Assembly (NCBI GenBank): GCA_013400155.1
Contig: VXBM01001605.1
Span: 62,001 to 126,000, forward strand
Direction of reading: 5' to 3'
Length of the DNA: 64,000 nucleotides
DNA from: Helopsaltes ochotensis
Taxonomy: Eukaryota; Chordata; Aves; Passeriformes; Locustellidae
Of the stretch, positions 10,565 to 22,276 are shown piece after piece; position 1 is the stretch's first letter; each line of letters begins with the position of its first letter. The translations under genes and the position numbers were made by a program. The notes under the pieces are model-generated. The model saw nothing but the letters and a program-made list of their open reading frames with translations, made no database searches and was not told where the DNA came from.

Positions 10565-13042
10565 TATTGCTTGATCCTAAAGTCAAAAAAAGGAAAGGGC
10601 TTAAACCTGGAATCGACACTGCATGATCACTGCTTTCATTATAAACACAATCAGAAAACATTCAGAATTTAGTGAATTTCAAAAATTTTACCCATTAATC
10701 AGCTGCAGGAGATTCAGCTCAAATATGCCTCTAAACAACTTTATCTAGATTAATTAGAATATCTTGAAAAAAATAAATAAAACTAAGTATAAAATGTATC
10801 TAAATTTGTAGCTCTGTACTTACTCTTCATGGCAGTTTTTATTTACGGTGAAGGGGAAGAGATAAAATCTTGGGGGTGGATCCTCACTGCCTTAGTCACC
10901 TCATTCTGAATGAATCCATTTTGTATTATACCTGCTTAGTTGCAAGTATTTCTTAGATTTTGACCTTTGCTCTCTACCAGACTATGGAGAGGCATATTAT
11001 AAATAGGGAGCACATGCTGTTTTTAGAAAGTTTTGATACAAATTTTTCAGCCTCTGTTACATTCCTTTAAACATTCCCCCAGCAAGTTTTTCCTGCATTA
11101 ATGTACTTAAGGTTTTATTTGCTCTTCAAGGGCATCTTGAGATCTCAAGAGTTTGCATTAACCATGATACAAACATTGTTTGGCAGATAGACTATGGCAC
11201 AATTTTTTAACAAGATAGAAAAAGGATAGGTAAGAAATCAAAAACAGGATGATGCACTACACCAGAATTTAAAAATGTGGAACAGAAACACAGAGAAGTC
11301 AGACACCTGTCCAAAACCACCCACGAAGTGTGGCAGAATCAGAAATTAAATCCAGGTCTTCCCCATTCAGATCCAGAAACGTGTGAGCAGGCTGACTACC
11401 ATAGCATATACCATAGAATATGAGATTTTATTCAGGACAACCTCTGCCAGCGCTGAACATTGCACATGTCCCAGCTGACACTGTCTGGGAGGTGTGCTCA
11501 CATGAAAGTGAATTTTGCATCCTTTCTCCACATACTCTAAATTAATTAATTAAGAAGGCTGTATTTCAATTGTGAGGTTGCTGCTGTTCATGAAACAGCT
11601 TAGGCTGTCCTCTCATAGTTTATGATGTCAACAGGCCCCTTGATTGAAATACAGCCTTGAAATCCACCTCTTTCTTCCAGACTCTGGTATATATTATTCT
11701 TGTAGTTTTTAAAGACAGCTGTGTGAATTAATGAACTGATCTGAGAATCGAGGTTGGCCAAGAGCACCATTTAAAAGTCATGTAGATGACCTCATAAAAA
11801 CTGCAAAGAATGCTTACAGCTTGCTTGTAAAACAAATCTATTCCTTAATAACTCAAAATGCCCGCATAATTCAGTACACATTTTGACCCGAGTGAGTGCT
11901 TCATAAGAGAAGATGAAAATTTCCCATGAAAAAGACATTTAACCGGTACAGGCAACTATAAACTTTAATTGATATTTCACAGTATGTACAAGTTTGCTCT
12001 CCAGGGAGTGTAGAATATCATTTTTGCACCTGCACTCTAACAGCAGTCTTATAGTATTTCAGCCATTAAGCATTTTTCATTAAAGCACTTCATATAGAAT
12101 TAGTTTAATCTGATTTTAACAAAAGCATTCTATATATAGGTTTTTCACACCAAATTAATGCATAACTGTTAGAACTGGAGAAGCAGTATTGTGCAGGCAA
12201 ACCCCAGGTTTCTATACATGGTCATTAGTTAGGGTGGTCTCTGTACTTGGAGCACTATTTGTAAAACATATTTATGATAATGTATTTGACTGTATATGAG
12301 AAGGAAGGGATTGCTAATAAATTAAAGGGAGTTTCCACATATTTTTTTTTCTTTCGTGCTAGATTTCCCCAAAGAAATTGCGGAATCTAGTGAAATAGCA
12401 GTTTATGGTATAGCACAATGGTATCACATTCTTTACAACTTCCATCCTTGGCAGTCATAAAACCTAACAGTAGAAAGGGTGTTTGCATATTGGGCAGCAG
12501 AGGGAATATTTTTGGATGGCTATAACCTAGCAAATCTGCAGAAATATTTGTCTTATGGCTTGCATTTTATAGCTGTTATCTAGCTGGCAATAAGAGGTGA
12601 ACAGCTGTGCAGTTTTAAGATGTATGATTTTAAAACAATGAACTGGAGGTCTTGCTAAATGGTTCAAATTAGACGTGGGTAGTGGCAAACATCACAAGAC
12701 TTTTCACCCTGTGCTGGAGACAGAGACTGAAGTTAAAAGTGCTCTACAAACTCAGTGAAGGCAGCACCTCCTTAGTCATTTTTAAGAGATCTGGAGAATA
12801 TCTGCAGGTTTGCATGAAAATACTTTCTGGGATTTTGTGAATCTTTTACACGCTGTTTCCTTCAGATAGCTCTCACTCCAAAAACACTTCCCCCTGCAGA
12901 AGAGCTAGACTTCATAAGCATTACTCACCATTGTTGACACCAATTTTAATATTTGAGCAAACATCTTAACTGAAAAGTGGAGCAGATAAGGTACAGGGAT
13001 ATACATTTTGGTTTCACAAATGCCAGAAAATTAGAGTTTCCA
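10565..13042. other. ORF-poor AT-rich block, possible conserved non-coding cluster
   Basis: For nearly 2.5 kb no frame of 60 or more codons begins on either strand, the longest such gap in the first third of the window. The sequence is AT-rich but not low in complexity. It holds homeodomain-type cores, such as overlapping TTAATTAAT motifs at about 11540-11553, and a 16-bp perfect inverted repeat (11555-11570 with 11643-11658). I see no transposon remnant. This texture is typical of vertebrate conserved non-coding elements near developmental genes. That reading is inference, because conservation cannot be measured from one sequence. Confidence 0.35.
11555..11658. repeat. Inverted repeat, 16-bp perfect arms, 72-nt loop
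   Basis: AAGGCTGTATTTCAAT at 11555-11570 is the exact reverse complement of ATTGAAATACAGCCTT at 11643-11658. The loop contains a smaller hairpin (GCTGTT...AAACAGC, about 11584-11600). By a rough count, a perfect 16-bp pair this close is expected well under once in 64 kb. It could be a folded RNA, a cruciform, or two oppositely oriented binding sites. I do not recognise a known RNA family. Confidence 0.75.
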
Positions 13043-14339
13043 TCACATGCAGTGTATGATTTGCACAGGGCTGCAGGGAATCATGGTTTGCCCATGCCTG
13101 TGATGAAAATATGAGACACAGTTTGTGTTTAATGGAGGTACAGGGAAATATAGTTGTTTTGTATAAAAATAACTCTCTGCATGCCCCAGAGACTTACAGA
13201 GGAGGTGTATGAAAGTGTGACTGATTGACTCGTGATAACCAGCTTCAGACCACACACAGGAATTGCTTTAGTCAAGGCTTTTTTTTCCCCATAAGACAAA
13301 CATAAAATACAGTTTAGGACTCACAACAGTCCAGCAAACAGTAGGCAAACACTGCAACAAAAAATTTTGAGAGGATGATGTAATACAATTTCCCACATGA
13401 ACATTTCTGGCACTTCTTTCCTTAAAGAAAATCACTTTGCTCGTGATGGGGAACTGGTCAGATCTATGCTTACAGAACTAATTATACACAAATAATCTGC
13501 ATATTCTTCCTTCTATTGTCCTGGAGAAAAAGGCTTTAACTTTCACAACCACAAAGACATTGAGTAAGATCAAACTTTGGTCTGGATTTAGCATCAGATA
13601 AACTGCTTAAAATTTACAACTTTCAGGTCATCTCCCAAAACGCTTTGAGACAAAGACCTATACCACACAATAAAAGGTACAGAAACAGCCCATGCAGTTA
13701 CACAGCTCAGCGTCAGCTGTGATCTTGTCAATATTTTGTCCCTGGCCTTGTCCTATGCATGCGAATACTGAGCAGCCTCCTCCTTCCCTGTGAGTCTCCT
13801 CCATGTGCATGAGCCAAGGTTTTACAGTATTATAGTTATAAGAATCCTTATCCTTCAGGAGCATTTATGCCGGGTGACTTCTCACATTCAATTTTTAATA
13901 ATGACTGTCTTTTTTTAGCTGAGTTTTTTGCCAATGTGTTAAAAACAGTGATCTTGCTAGGAATATTAAAGATCTTTTCAACATGAAAGACAGGTAGAGC
14001 TTAGGAGACTACGTGTCCTAGCAACCACAGGTCAAGGCTATGCTTTAAAGCAATCCCAGTACTGTACACCACCAGTACAATTCCACCCTGATAGCTTCAC
14101 TGTCCAGGACTTGCTGGGTTTCTCTCCTTGTGTTGGAGAGACTAACACAAATCTCTCATACTTGTGAGATTTTTTCCTCTTGTCTTGGACAATTCCATCC
14201 TTTTGTGGGAAAAGGTGAGGTTACATATCAAAAGCTATTCTGAGGCTCACCCAAAGAAGATCTCTGGGTCTGAAAGGTGATGCATATGCAGGTAACAGCT
14301 GGTGGGGGAGGAGAGCACAGTCTTGGGCAAACATGATTT
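13043..14339. other. Non-coding DNA, nothing recognised
   Basis: Unassigned AT-rich sequence with short frames only and no repeat I can name. It ends at the LTR beginning at 14340. Confidence 0.55.
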
Positions 14340-14483
14340 TGTGGAGCCTGCTGAGGGCCCAAGGCAATGCACCTCATGGGCCGCAGCCAGAACAAGGTGT
14401 GAGGGCAGCAGCCCTCTTGTTAGAGGGTAGAAGCAAGCCGAGACACAGACTTCTTGTTTATCACAGCATAAAAAGAGTCCTGG

Positions 14484-14489
14484 TTTATT
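14484..14489 (-). terminator. LTR poly(A) signal AATAAA, minus strand
   Basis: TTTATT on the plus strand is AATAAA on the minus strand. It lies about 145 bp before the minus-strand end of the LTR, downstream of the TATA-like box at 14769-14776. Confidence 0.55.
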
Positions 14490-14529
14490 CCTCTTTACAG
14501 CTTAGCCACCCTGACTCCAACTATTCAGA

Positions 14530-14705
14530 CTCTGGCTGCAGCAAGGTCCTGCTGTAGGTTTCCCTTGCAGCCTCTGACTGCTGGTTATTTCCTGCTAACC
14601 ATGACTGCAGGTATTGGTGTGCAGACTGAATGCAGGCTTTTACCTGGCTAGACTGTGACTGCAGGTTCCAACAACAGGCTCTGACTGCAGACCCCTACTG
14701 ACCTC
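14530..14705. repeat. Degenerate ~27-bp tandem array inside the LTR
   Basis: The core TGACTGC(AG) occurs at 14575, 14602, 14656 and 14682, with a variant TGAATGCAG at 14627 and a related TGGCTGCAG at 14533. The spacings (27, 25, 29, 26) point to a diverged tandem repeat with a unit near 27 bp and about six copies. It lies between the LTR's TATA and poly(A) signals, so it would be part of the transcript. Confidence 0.65.
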
Positions 14706-14890
14706 ACAGCAGTGATTCTCTCCCCACAATCCTTTTTCATGACTCTCCCCTCACCAGCTAACCCACTCCCTTTTATCACACTTACCTTTATTGGCTATAG
14801 CTGTGACTCATCAGGGGCGAGGCTGAATTGGGTAATTAACACAGCTGGTACTTATCAGGGGTGAGGTCACCTGTATTCTCTGTTCCTACA

Positions 14891-15075
14891 GAGACCCCCT
14901 TCTCAGTCTGAGTTGAAATGGTGACATGATTGATTGCACTTCAGAAGAGTGGATTGCTAAGTGCCTAAGACTGGTTGTTGAGTGACACTTATCCCATAAT
15001 ATATTTGAAGATAACGTACCTCTCAGAGCAAGGTGAGGGGAAAAGATAGTAACAGGACCAAGCTGGGGCAAAAGG
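14891..15075 (-). other. Possible remnant of retroviral internal sequence
   Basis: This segment borders the U3 end of the minus-strand LTR. If the purine-rich GAGAAGGGGG (minus strand, about 14894-14903) is a polypurine tract, retroviral internal DNA should continue here. A 61-codon minus-strand frame is open (14886-15071), but I recognise no gag, pol or env motif in it. It may equally be host flanking DNA. Confidence 0.25.
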
Positions 15076-18000
15076 CACTTTCTGACAATAGTTCAGTGAA
15101 AGTGTTTCTTTTTTGTTTGTTTTAATGCAATAAATCTTACACAAAGGAGCAGTTAATTTTTTTTTCTGTTTGAGGGTCTGATACAGTGATTAAAGAGCCT
15201 GGATGGAACTTAGAAAACAGCACAGCCAGAGGTCCCCCCAGGTCCATTTGGTGGCAAAAGTTCCACTCTTTAGATGTATGACCAGACCTACTCATTCTGG
15301 AGTTTGTGGGTGGGGGTTTGAGAGGGTTCTAGTACCTGGGAGCCCAGGCAAACAATCCTTTTACAAATATCACTTGTAAGGAGAGCGATATTTATAAAAT
15401 TATAAATTATAAAAGTTACTTTCACTGCTCATAGAATTTTCAAACAACAAAAATTACAAATGTTGTCTTACCAGACAAACCAAGTGAATTTATGTGAATT
15501 CAGCTACAGTCTGGGGGAACCTTTGTGAGATTTTAAATTTGGGGGATTTTCTTTTATTTTGTCTTCTCTTTCCTAGCAACTTAGCCCAACAACTACAGCC
15601 CAACTAGTTCCCTAGAACATCCCAGAGGAGATAAAATGTGCAAGAAAAATTCTGAAGCTTATTAGCTCTACTTCTGGGAATTGCTTGAAGAGTATGTTTT
15701 GTGGACAAACTCAAATACAGGACAAAACAGCACAATAGCCATGGCAGCAAAATGTGATAGAGGATATCCAGCTGTATTGTATCACTTGCTTCAGCAAGCT
15801 CTGCTCTGCTGCCTCTGTTACTGCAATGACCTCAGTCACCTTTTGCCTAGGCAGATGATAAGAGATGGAAATTATGGATTTCCAAGGCTGAATGGTCTCT
15901 CATAGCAGGTAAAGCACAGAGTAGTTCTGACTTCTGCTGGCACATCTTGGCACTACTGCCATGTAAATGCTCTTTATATGTCAGTAAAATGTTATAGAGG
16001 GGCTGTTGTAGAAAATCTTAAGTAACACAAGTTGAAGGATGATGACTAAATGTCCTTGACTTCAGTGGAGTCAGGATTTTAAATTTAAAATCTAATTTTT
16101 AATTGGATAAAGTATTTAAAAATAAACTGACTTTATTTCTAACATGGTTTAAATCTTAAATCATGCTCCAAAACAGGTATATAGTGTATGCAAGTCTGAC
16201 TGTCTCTTGTTGCTGGCATTTATGTCAAAACCCACTTTATTATGTTTTTCATGCTTTTGTGAAGACAGAGACTATCATAGTATTCTCTTACTGTGTTCAC
16301 AGACTGTCTTGAACTTCAGTTGATGATATTCTTTAGAGCAGCAACACTCTATGGCTAATGTAAGGTGATCTGCCAAAAGAAAACAAAAAGTTAAAGAGAA
16401 AATAAAGTGTTCACAAAAAACTTTTTTCTTTTTACTTGGGACACCTTTTTAAATGTATTTCTCATGCATCTAGAACAGCTTTATTATTATGCTTGAAACT
16501 GAATTGATTATGTACTTATTCCCATATTTCAAATGTTAATTTTTCTTAATTATGTGTGAAATGAGTTTATCTATGGAGTAATCAATCAGTTCTGTCCATT
16601 TGTACAGTTCACATCTGTGATGGTAGCCACTTTTATAAATAAGACACAGTAAATTCCATAATCTGTGAAATAATTCTAGCCCAAATGAGCATTTTGTGCC
16701 CTTCTTTCATGGAGATTGTTTAAAACAAGGCACACATGTTTCAATAGTAACTGTACCCTTACTGAGAGAAACAAGTTTTGCATACTCTCTTAAATCAATC
16801 ATTCTTGCATATTTGAATAGGGCTGGGTACAGCAAACTGAGCAGCTAATTTAAGTCTATCTCTTTCTTTTCTCAGGATCAGGAACTTACATTTCCCCTTT
16901 ACCTGACTGACTTTTCTTTTCGACTTTAGCCACAAGTTCCTGTAACATTCCTTACAGAAACACAGCTGCTATCTCTTGAAATATAAGTCATTGTTCATGG
17001 ATTGCATTTATAATCCACCCTACTGGTGAGATACATAATTCTATTTGCCATATGTGAAAGCAATTACAATACTTTTTATAGAAGAAAAGCCTCCAAGTGT
17101 CTGCTTGGCTAACTAAGCCTGGCCTGAGTTGTGTATTTGGGAGCAAAATTATATTTTCCTTGAAGTAGCTGTTGATTCCTACTAGTGGGCTAATATTGAG
17201 ACTTTTAAGTATACATACAAACAAACAGGCTTTTGCCACGCTGGTTTTCTTGCCACACCCATTTTTTTTCCATACTGAGTTTTTGGCTTTCAACTGATAT
17301 AGCTCTACTTATTCCAGGAAAATATATCAATCTATCTCAGCCACAGATGTGAAGTCTAATACTCAGATTATACTTTCCCTTTAAAAAATGAGATTTTGTT
17401 TTTTCTCTTCTTGAATCAAGTCTTATTTCATTCTAAAAAGATGAGCTTCCTATTGATACGTTTTTGATGAAGGCTGCTTGTCAAGCTCTGATCTCATTTT
17501 CTCATGGCACTTCTTAGCCCGAAGATTTATTCATAGGCTTTCCTATAAGTAGCTACTCAATTCTAAAATGTCAGGAGAAAACTTTCAAGAAGATGTCTTC
17601 CTCTATTAACCAAAATTCTTTGCTCAAGTCTTGTCTCAAATTGACAGGAATTGTAGCACTTGTGACATTTAGTGTAAGTAAGGGTGAGAGTTTTGATCCT
17701 CTACATTGCCCTGCTTTTTTGGAAACAGATATTCCGTAATAACACTTCTAGGGATCTTTTGCTCCATGCTGTGTAAATTACCTCAACCTTTTAATAGGAT
17801 TTTGATCACATAACTTAATACCAGAGAACAGCTTTCCTATGTTAAATACGAGTAGGTCGAGGCTTTACATTTTAATGCATCCTTTATGCTTATTCTGCTC
17901 TTCTGCTGTAATGATTCAGGGCATTAATATATCATGTTGCCACCTAACCAACAATACAAGAGCAGCGTTGTGGGGTTGATGTTTGGTGTTATTCCATGAA

Positions 18001-18624
18001 CCAACATAAAAGAGGTTTCCACAGCATCTGCCAGTCTCCCATAGGGTGACTTGGAGTTAGATTCTCCTGGGCTTTAACCTGCAGAGTATGGAGGAGTTTA
18101 AACATTCAACTGGAACCCACTGTTTGACAGAAGTTAGCAAAATGAGGTTTTCAGTTTATTCCTGTGGCAGAGCAATGTATTAGATGTAGTCCTGAGAGGC
18201 TTCAGCTTTCCGTCCAGTATCTCTGCAGTTTTATATTCAGATCAAACAGTAATGATGTAAACTCCTTTCCTAGTGCCTACAAAATATTGCAAGAAGGGAA
18301 TACTACTTACTTACAACATTAAGTAGTTGTTGATTAAAAGTGTATCAGAAATTTATTGAATATATTTTTAAGACCTACCTCTAATAAAACAGGGCACTTC
18401 CTAGCTATCTTTAAGACAAACATACACAGTGCGGTAGAGAAGTTTTGTGTCAGCAGACTTATGTCCTACTCCTACCTAGAGAAATCTGCATTTTCTGAGA
18501 GGCAAGAAATTCTCTGCTGTTCTTTTCAAAAAAATGTACTTTTTAAAGCAAAGAAATTACATACCCCTAGATGTGCCCTACAAGATTACTTAAGGAGGAT
18601 GAGAATGAGGAGAATGAAAGACAA
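15076..18624. other. Non-coding AT-rich DNA, nothing recognised
   Basis: Few frames, all short. The stretch 15906-16987 has none of 60 or more codons on either strand. No transposon or RNA gene is recognisable. A CR1 fragment begins at its right edge. Confidence 0.55.
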
Positions 18625-18838
18625 AATCACAGGACCACAGGATGGGTAAGATTGGAAAGGACCACTGGAAGTCATCTAGTCCAACCCCCCTGCTCCAGGA
18701 GTGTTCCCTAGAGCAGATTACTCAGGATTTTGAATGTCTCCAGAGAAGTGTGCTCCTCAACCTCTCTGGGCTACCTGTTCCAGTCACCCTTACAGAAAAT
18801 TTCTTCCTCATATTCAGGTGAAACTTCCTGTGTTTCAG
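18625..18838 (-). mobile_element. CR1 LINE fragment, minus strand
   Basis: AATCACAGGACCACAGGATGG, ATCTAGTCCAACCCCCCTGC and TTTCTTCCTCATATTCAGGT follow one another as in the reverse complement of the bird CR1 3' region. The 3' end is at about 18625 and the copy runs leftward. It stops near 18838 at the CTTCCTGTGTTTCAG segment. The tail octamers are diverged and the copy is 5'-truncated. Confidence 0.9.
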
Positions 18839-21729
18839 AAGATGAGTTTTCCATATGGTAAACGATATTTTGTTAATTAAAATAACATTGAATCATCATT
18901 TCATCAGAAACATTCTTGTCTTTGTATAATTTTCATGACAAATTATTAGATGTGCACCTGCAAAGGCAGGCACTTTTCAATGCTGTCTTCCCAAGTTAGT
19001 GATGCAGCTTTCCATTTCTTTTTACCAAAGACTAATGTGTGTCAGAGATCTCCAAAAGCATCAGTGCGTTACAGATCTCACTGTTCTAAGGCACAGCACT
19101 TAATTTTCCTTTGGATAAACAAAGCAAATAATGGATAAATACTGTAGGATCAAATGCCTGCAAGGTATCAGAGTTGTGACTGCAGGCTTTAATCCATGTC
19201 AAAAGTGGAAAAGAAAAGAGAGCTAAAAATTGCAGCAGAAGAATTTTATACGTTGATGAGTTGGCAATCAGAGATTAATGCCACTGACAGTGTAGCATCT
19301 TAAAAGGGCTTTATGTGAAGAAACACTGCCACCGAAGAGCTTGGTTTAAAACACTCAGAGGTATTCAAATAAATTATTTAATGAGTGTTTGTGTCACAAA
19401 TAAATTAGAAGCATTTTTTTACCTATATTTTCATGGTGAGCACAGTACTGCCTTACCCTGAGCATAACAATACATTTGCTGGACAACAGCTTGTTGCTGT
19501 GTTGCAGTTCCAGACAAAGTCTGGCATGAAAATGAACTTGTGACACTGCTGCCATTTTAGTGCACAGTTGCTGCCATATCTGCAGAGCAAATTCCTCAGG
19601 GAAACAAACAGCCTCATCTTATGCTTAAATCTAAGGTCCTGGATTCTTTGGGGATAAATATTCTAAATTAAGTCTGAGGAAGCCACATGACTGTTTGCAT
19701 AACAGTAAATAACTTTTAAGCAGGCAGTGCTCTCAAGGCTAGTCAGCCAATTACTGTATAAAAAGAAGGCTTAAAAAAAAAGAAAACATAATGTTCAGAA
19801 ACCTATTCTTCTCATCCATTAGAGTCTTGTTTATGGTTTTTAGATGTTGATACAGTGAGAGTGGAAAAAATACGAGGAGCATGGACCTACAGAATAGTTC
19901 ATTCAATATATCTAGAATATCTAGCAGCTTCTTTCAAAAAGACAGAATAATAAAAAAAAACCTAGACAAATTAAATATTTATATTTGAAAAATGCAAATT
20001 TTCTCAGGTTTTAAAGGAAGCAGCTCATACCTTTCCTTAAGAAAAAAAAATGTTATTTTAAACAGAATGCCTTTCTTCATAAATTGTTTCTGTACTGTAA
20101 TGACTTGCAGTGGTTTGAAAATTAAAAGTCAGTCTTGGCTATGGGTGGTTCTGAGTAAGGAATGTGTGTGCTGTCTCCTTAGTAAAACACTGACAGAAAA
20201 TTGAAAAGGGGTAGACAGTCTCATAATAAAAGTTGCCCTGGGTATGTGAAACCTGGGCCAGGCAGTGACAGTTTCTATCCTGACCTTGCCCACTTTTCCA
20301 CAGGCAGGCAGTGTCAGGTCTGGTGTTTTGGAGAGGGAGTGGTGACTCTTGCCAGTAGCCGGGCTGGGCACCCTCACTCTTCTCTTTAGACAGTGAGGAC
20401 CTCTGCAGTGCTCTCCTTTGCAACCTCGCATCCTCACAGTCTGAAGCAAAACCTGCTCTGGTAGAGCTTCTGTTTTCAGAAATAAAACTTTATCACTAAT
20501 TTCAGTGAGAGCCTGGATACTATTTAAAATGGTGGTTTTTTGGGGACTCATTTGCTCCATCTAAAACTGTAAAAGAGCTCAGCTGTATGGAGTTCTTTGC
20601 ACTAAGCTGTCTTTTCCTCCATGCCTATTAAAAGAATAAAGATGTTTTCTTTGGCCAAGAAATTCTTGTTTTTAGTTGTGTGCTTTCAAGGTCAGTTGGG
20701 GCTGGCTTGTCTGAACTCACAAGAAGTTTTTGATGAATTAGCAGAACTCCATTTAAAAATGTTGCTAATAATTAGTAAGGACAAATTAAGTCTTTTAAAA
20801 GGAAAAAAATCACTGCTCAGCTAAAACCAGAAACATTTACCTTGCTTCACTGAAAGATAAAATATATGCTTTAAAAAAGCAAAGGGAACAACTGTGCTTA
20901 TTTATGTTAACTTACAAATCTAAAAGATCAAAGAATTTACAAGTAATTTTAAAAAGTCTCTCCAAAATTTTGGTTTTATCTCATATTTCTGTTGTTTTAG
21001 ACTCTGTAAAATATTACAATAATCATAATTATAGTGAAAAAAAATTTGAACTGATTCTGGTAAAAAACAGGTAAACTTCTAAACTTCCTGTATCATGAGG
21101 AATTTTGGTTTGATTGTCCAGGTCTATTGATTTCCCACACCAGTGTAAATCCTTAAACTGATGCAGCTATAACTTGTCAAGATCCATTGTTTTTGCTTCG
21201 TCAAATTAAAACAGATCATAACATTTGTTTGTGAATGTGAAATATTTAAACAATTTAGAAGGAAAAAGATCATAGAAATTAACTGAGCTAAGGCCTTCAG
21301 TCCTGGCTTCCTTCAGATTCTTAAAAATACTGTGTTTTTCAGAGATTTATATTCTGAGACTCTATAAAACATAACAGCAGTTTTGTAAACTTGATGGATT
21401 TGGTATGTAAAGATAAATAAATAAAGATTGCATTGAAAATGTTGACTTTTACCATCTTAGGGAAACCTGCTTTCCCATTTCTTTCTCTGCCTAATACATC
21501 AATAGCAGAAACTCTGTTAAATTGAATATACATGATTATTGATAGAGATAAATTGGAGTGTGTACAAAATCCACAGACTGCTTCTCAGCATTGCAATGTG
21601 GAGACAGCTTGAAATCAAAGTGTATGTGAATCACTGGGACTAATGAGACAGTCTAGTCAAGGGCATTCCTGGATATCTTGCCATCCAGACAAGATGCTTC
21701 TGGCACTCCCATGCCAGCCATAGAAATGA
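18839..21729. other. Non-coding DNA, nothing recognised
   Basis: Unassigned AT-rich sequence. The longest frame, 143 codons on the minus strand at 20129-20560, overlaps two other open frames and shows no known domain. A frame this long is expected about once by chance in a window of this size. No repeat family was recognised. Confidence 0.5.
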
Positions 21730-21810
21730 TGATTGGAAGGAATAAGCCCCCAGAAGCACCTGGCCTTGAATGATTGGAAGGAATAAGCCCCCAGAAGCAC
21801 CTGGCTTTGC
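21730..21810. repeat. 41-bp tandem duplication, two copies
   Basis: The unit starting TGATTGGAAGGAATAAG at 21730 recurs at 21771 with a period of 41 bp. The copies differ by one base over nearly the full unit (GGCCTTG against GGCTTTG). Such high identity means that the duplication is young compared with the decayed repeats around it. It is a likely length polymorphism. Confidence 0.92.
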
Positions 21811-22215
21811 AGCAGTGGGAAACTGATCTGGTGGGATCCTACCTGACAGCTACAGCAACTGTGTGAGTCTCAGACTCTCACTTCCTGCCCCTTGGAGAGG
21901 GTGAGCAGTCTTCCCAACCTTACTCTTTGCCACAATTGCCATGCTGGTACTGGCCCAAACCAAACTGGGCAACCTTACCCATGCCAAGCAGCAATTTACT
22001 TCAAGTGGGGTCCTATTTATCTCCATGAGCAATGTTTTAGGAACCTTGTATACATCCTTTAAAAAGTATGACCCTATAGCATCAATCAACCAACACTCCC
22101 TGTCCTACAGCTTATTTCTAGACCTTCTTTTGGGAATCAGGAGGAAAACAGAGATGTCCAAGAGAACTATGAGAAAACAGCAATTTTATCAATTTCTCAA
22201 AATACTCCTTGCATG
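21811..22215. other. Non-coding DNA between duplication and CR1 end
   Basis: Nothing recognised. A 93-codon plus-strand frame (21941-22222) has no domain and overlaps a minus-strand frame. The last bases lead into a CR1 3' end, so part of this stretch may be CR1 sequence too diverged to see. Confidence 0.45.
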
Positions 22216-22276
22216 TGGATAGACTTGATGATCTAAAGGTATTTTCCAGTCTAAATGATTCTACAGTTCTGTGAAT
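22216..22276 (+). mobile_element. Short CR1 LINE 3' end, plus strand
   Basis: GGATAGACTTGATGATCT, TTTTCCAGTCTAAATGATTC and TACAGTTCTGTGAATG form the last ~60 bp of CR1, including degenerate tail octamers. Extreme 5' truncation is common for this family. Confidence 0.8.

Larger units (their letters stand above)
14340..14890 (-). mobile_element. Endogenous retrovirus LTR, minus strand
   Basis: Read on the minus strand, the element opens TGTAGGAACAG at 14890 and closes GGCTCCACA at 14340, giving about 551 bp with TG...CA ends. Promoter signals fall in order on that strand: CCAAT (14790-14794), GATAAAAG (14769-14776) and AATAAA (14484-14489). U3 carries an imperfect 24-bp direct repeat (14799-14822 and 14843-14866, 20 of 24 matching), an enhancer-like arrangement. 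Between the TATA and poly(A) signals lies a degenerate array of about 27 bp per unit. No matching target-site duplication is visible (GATTT left, GAGAC right). The minus-strand sequence just upstream of the LTR is purine-rich (GAGAAGGGGG), like a polypurine tract. So this may be a 3' LTR with a remnant of internal sequence rather than a solo LTR. Confidence 0.78.

Noticed and set aside
20129..20560. 143-codon minus-strand frame
   Set aside because: No known domain, overlapping frames on both strands, and a frame of this length is expected about once by chance in 64 kb of such DNA.
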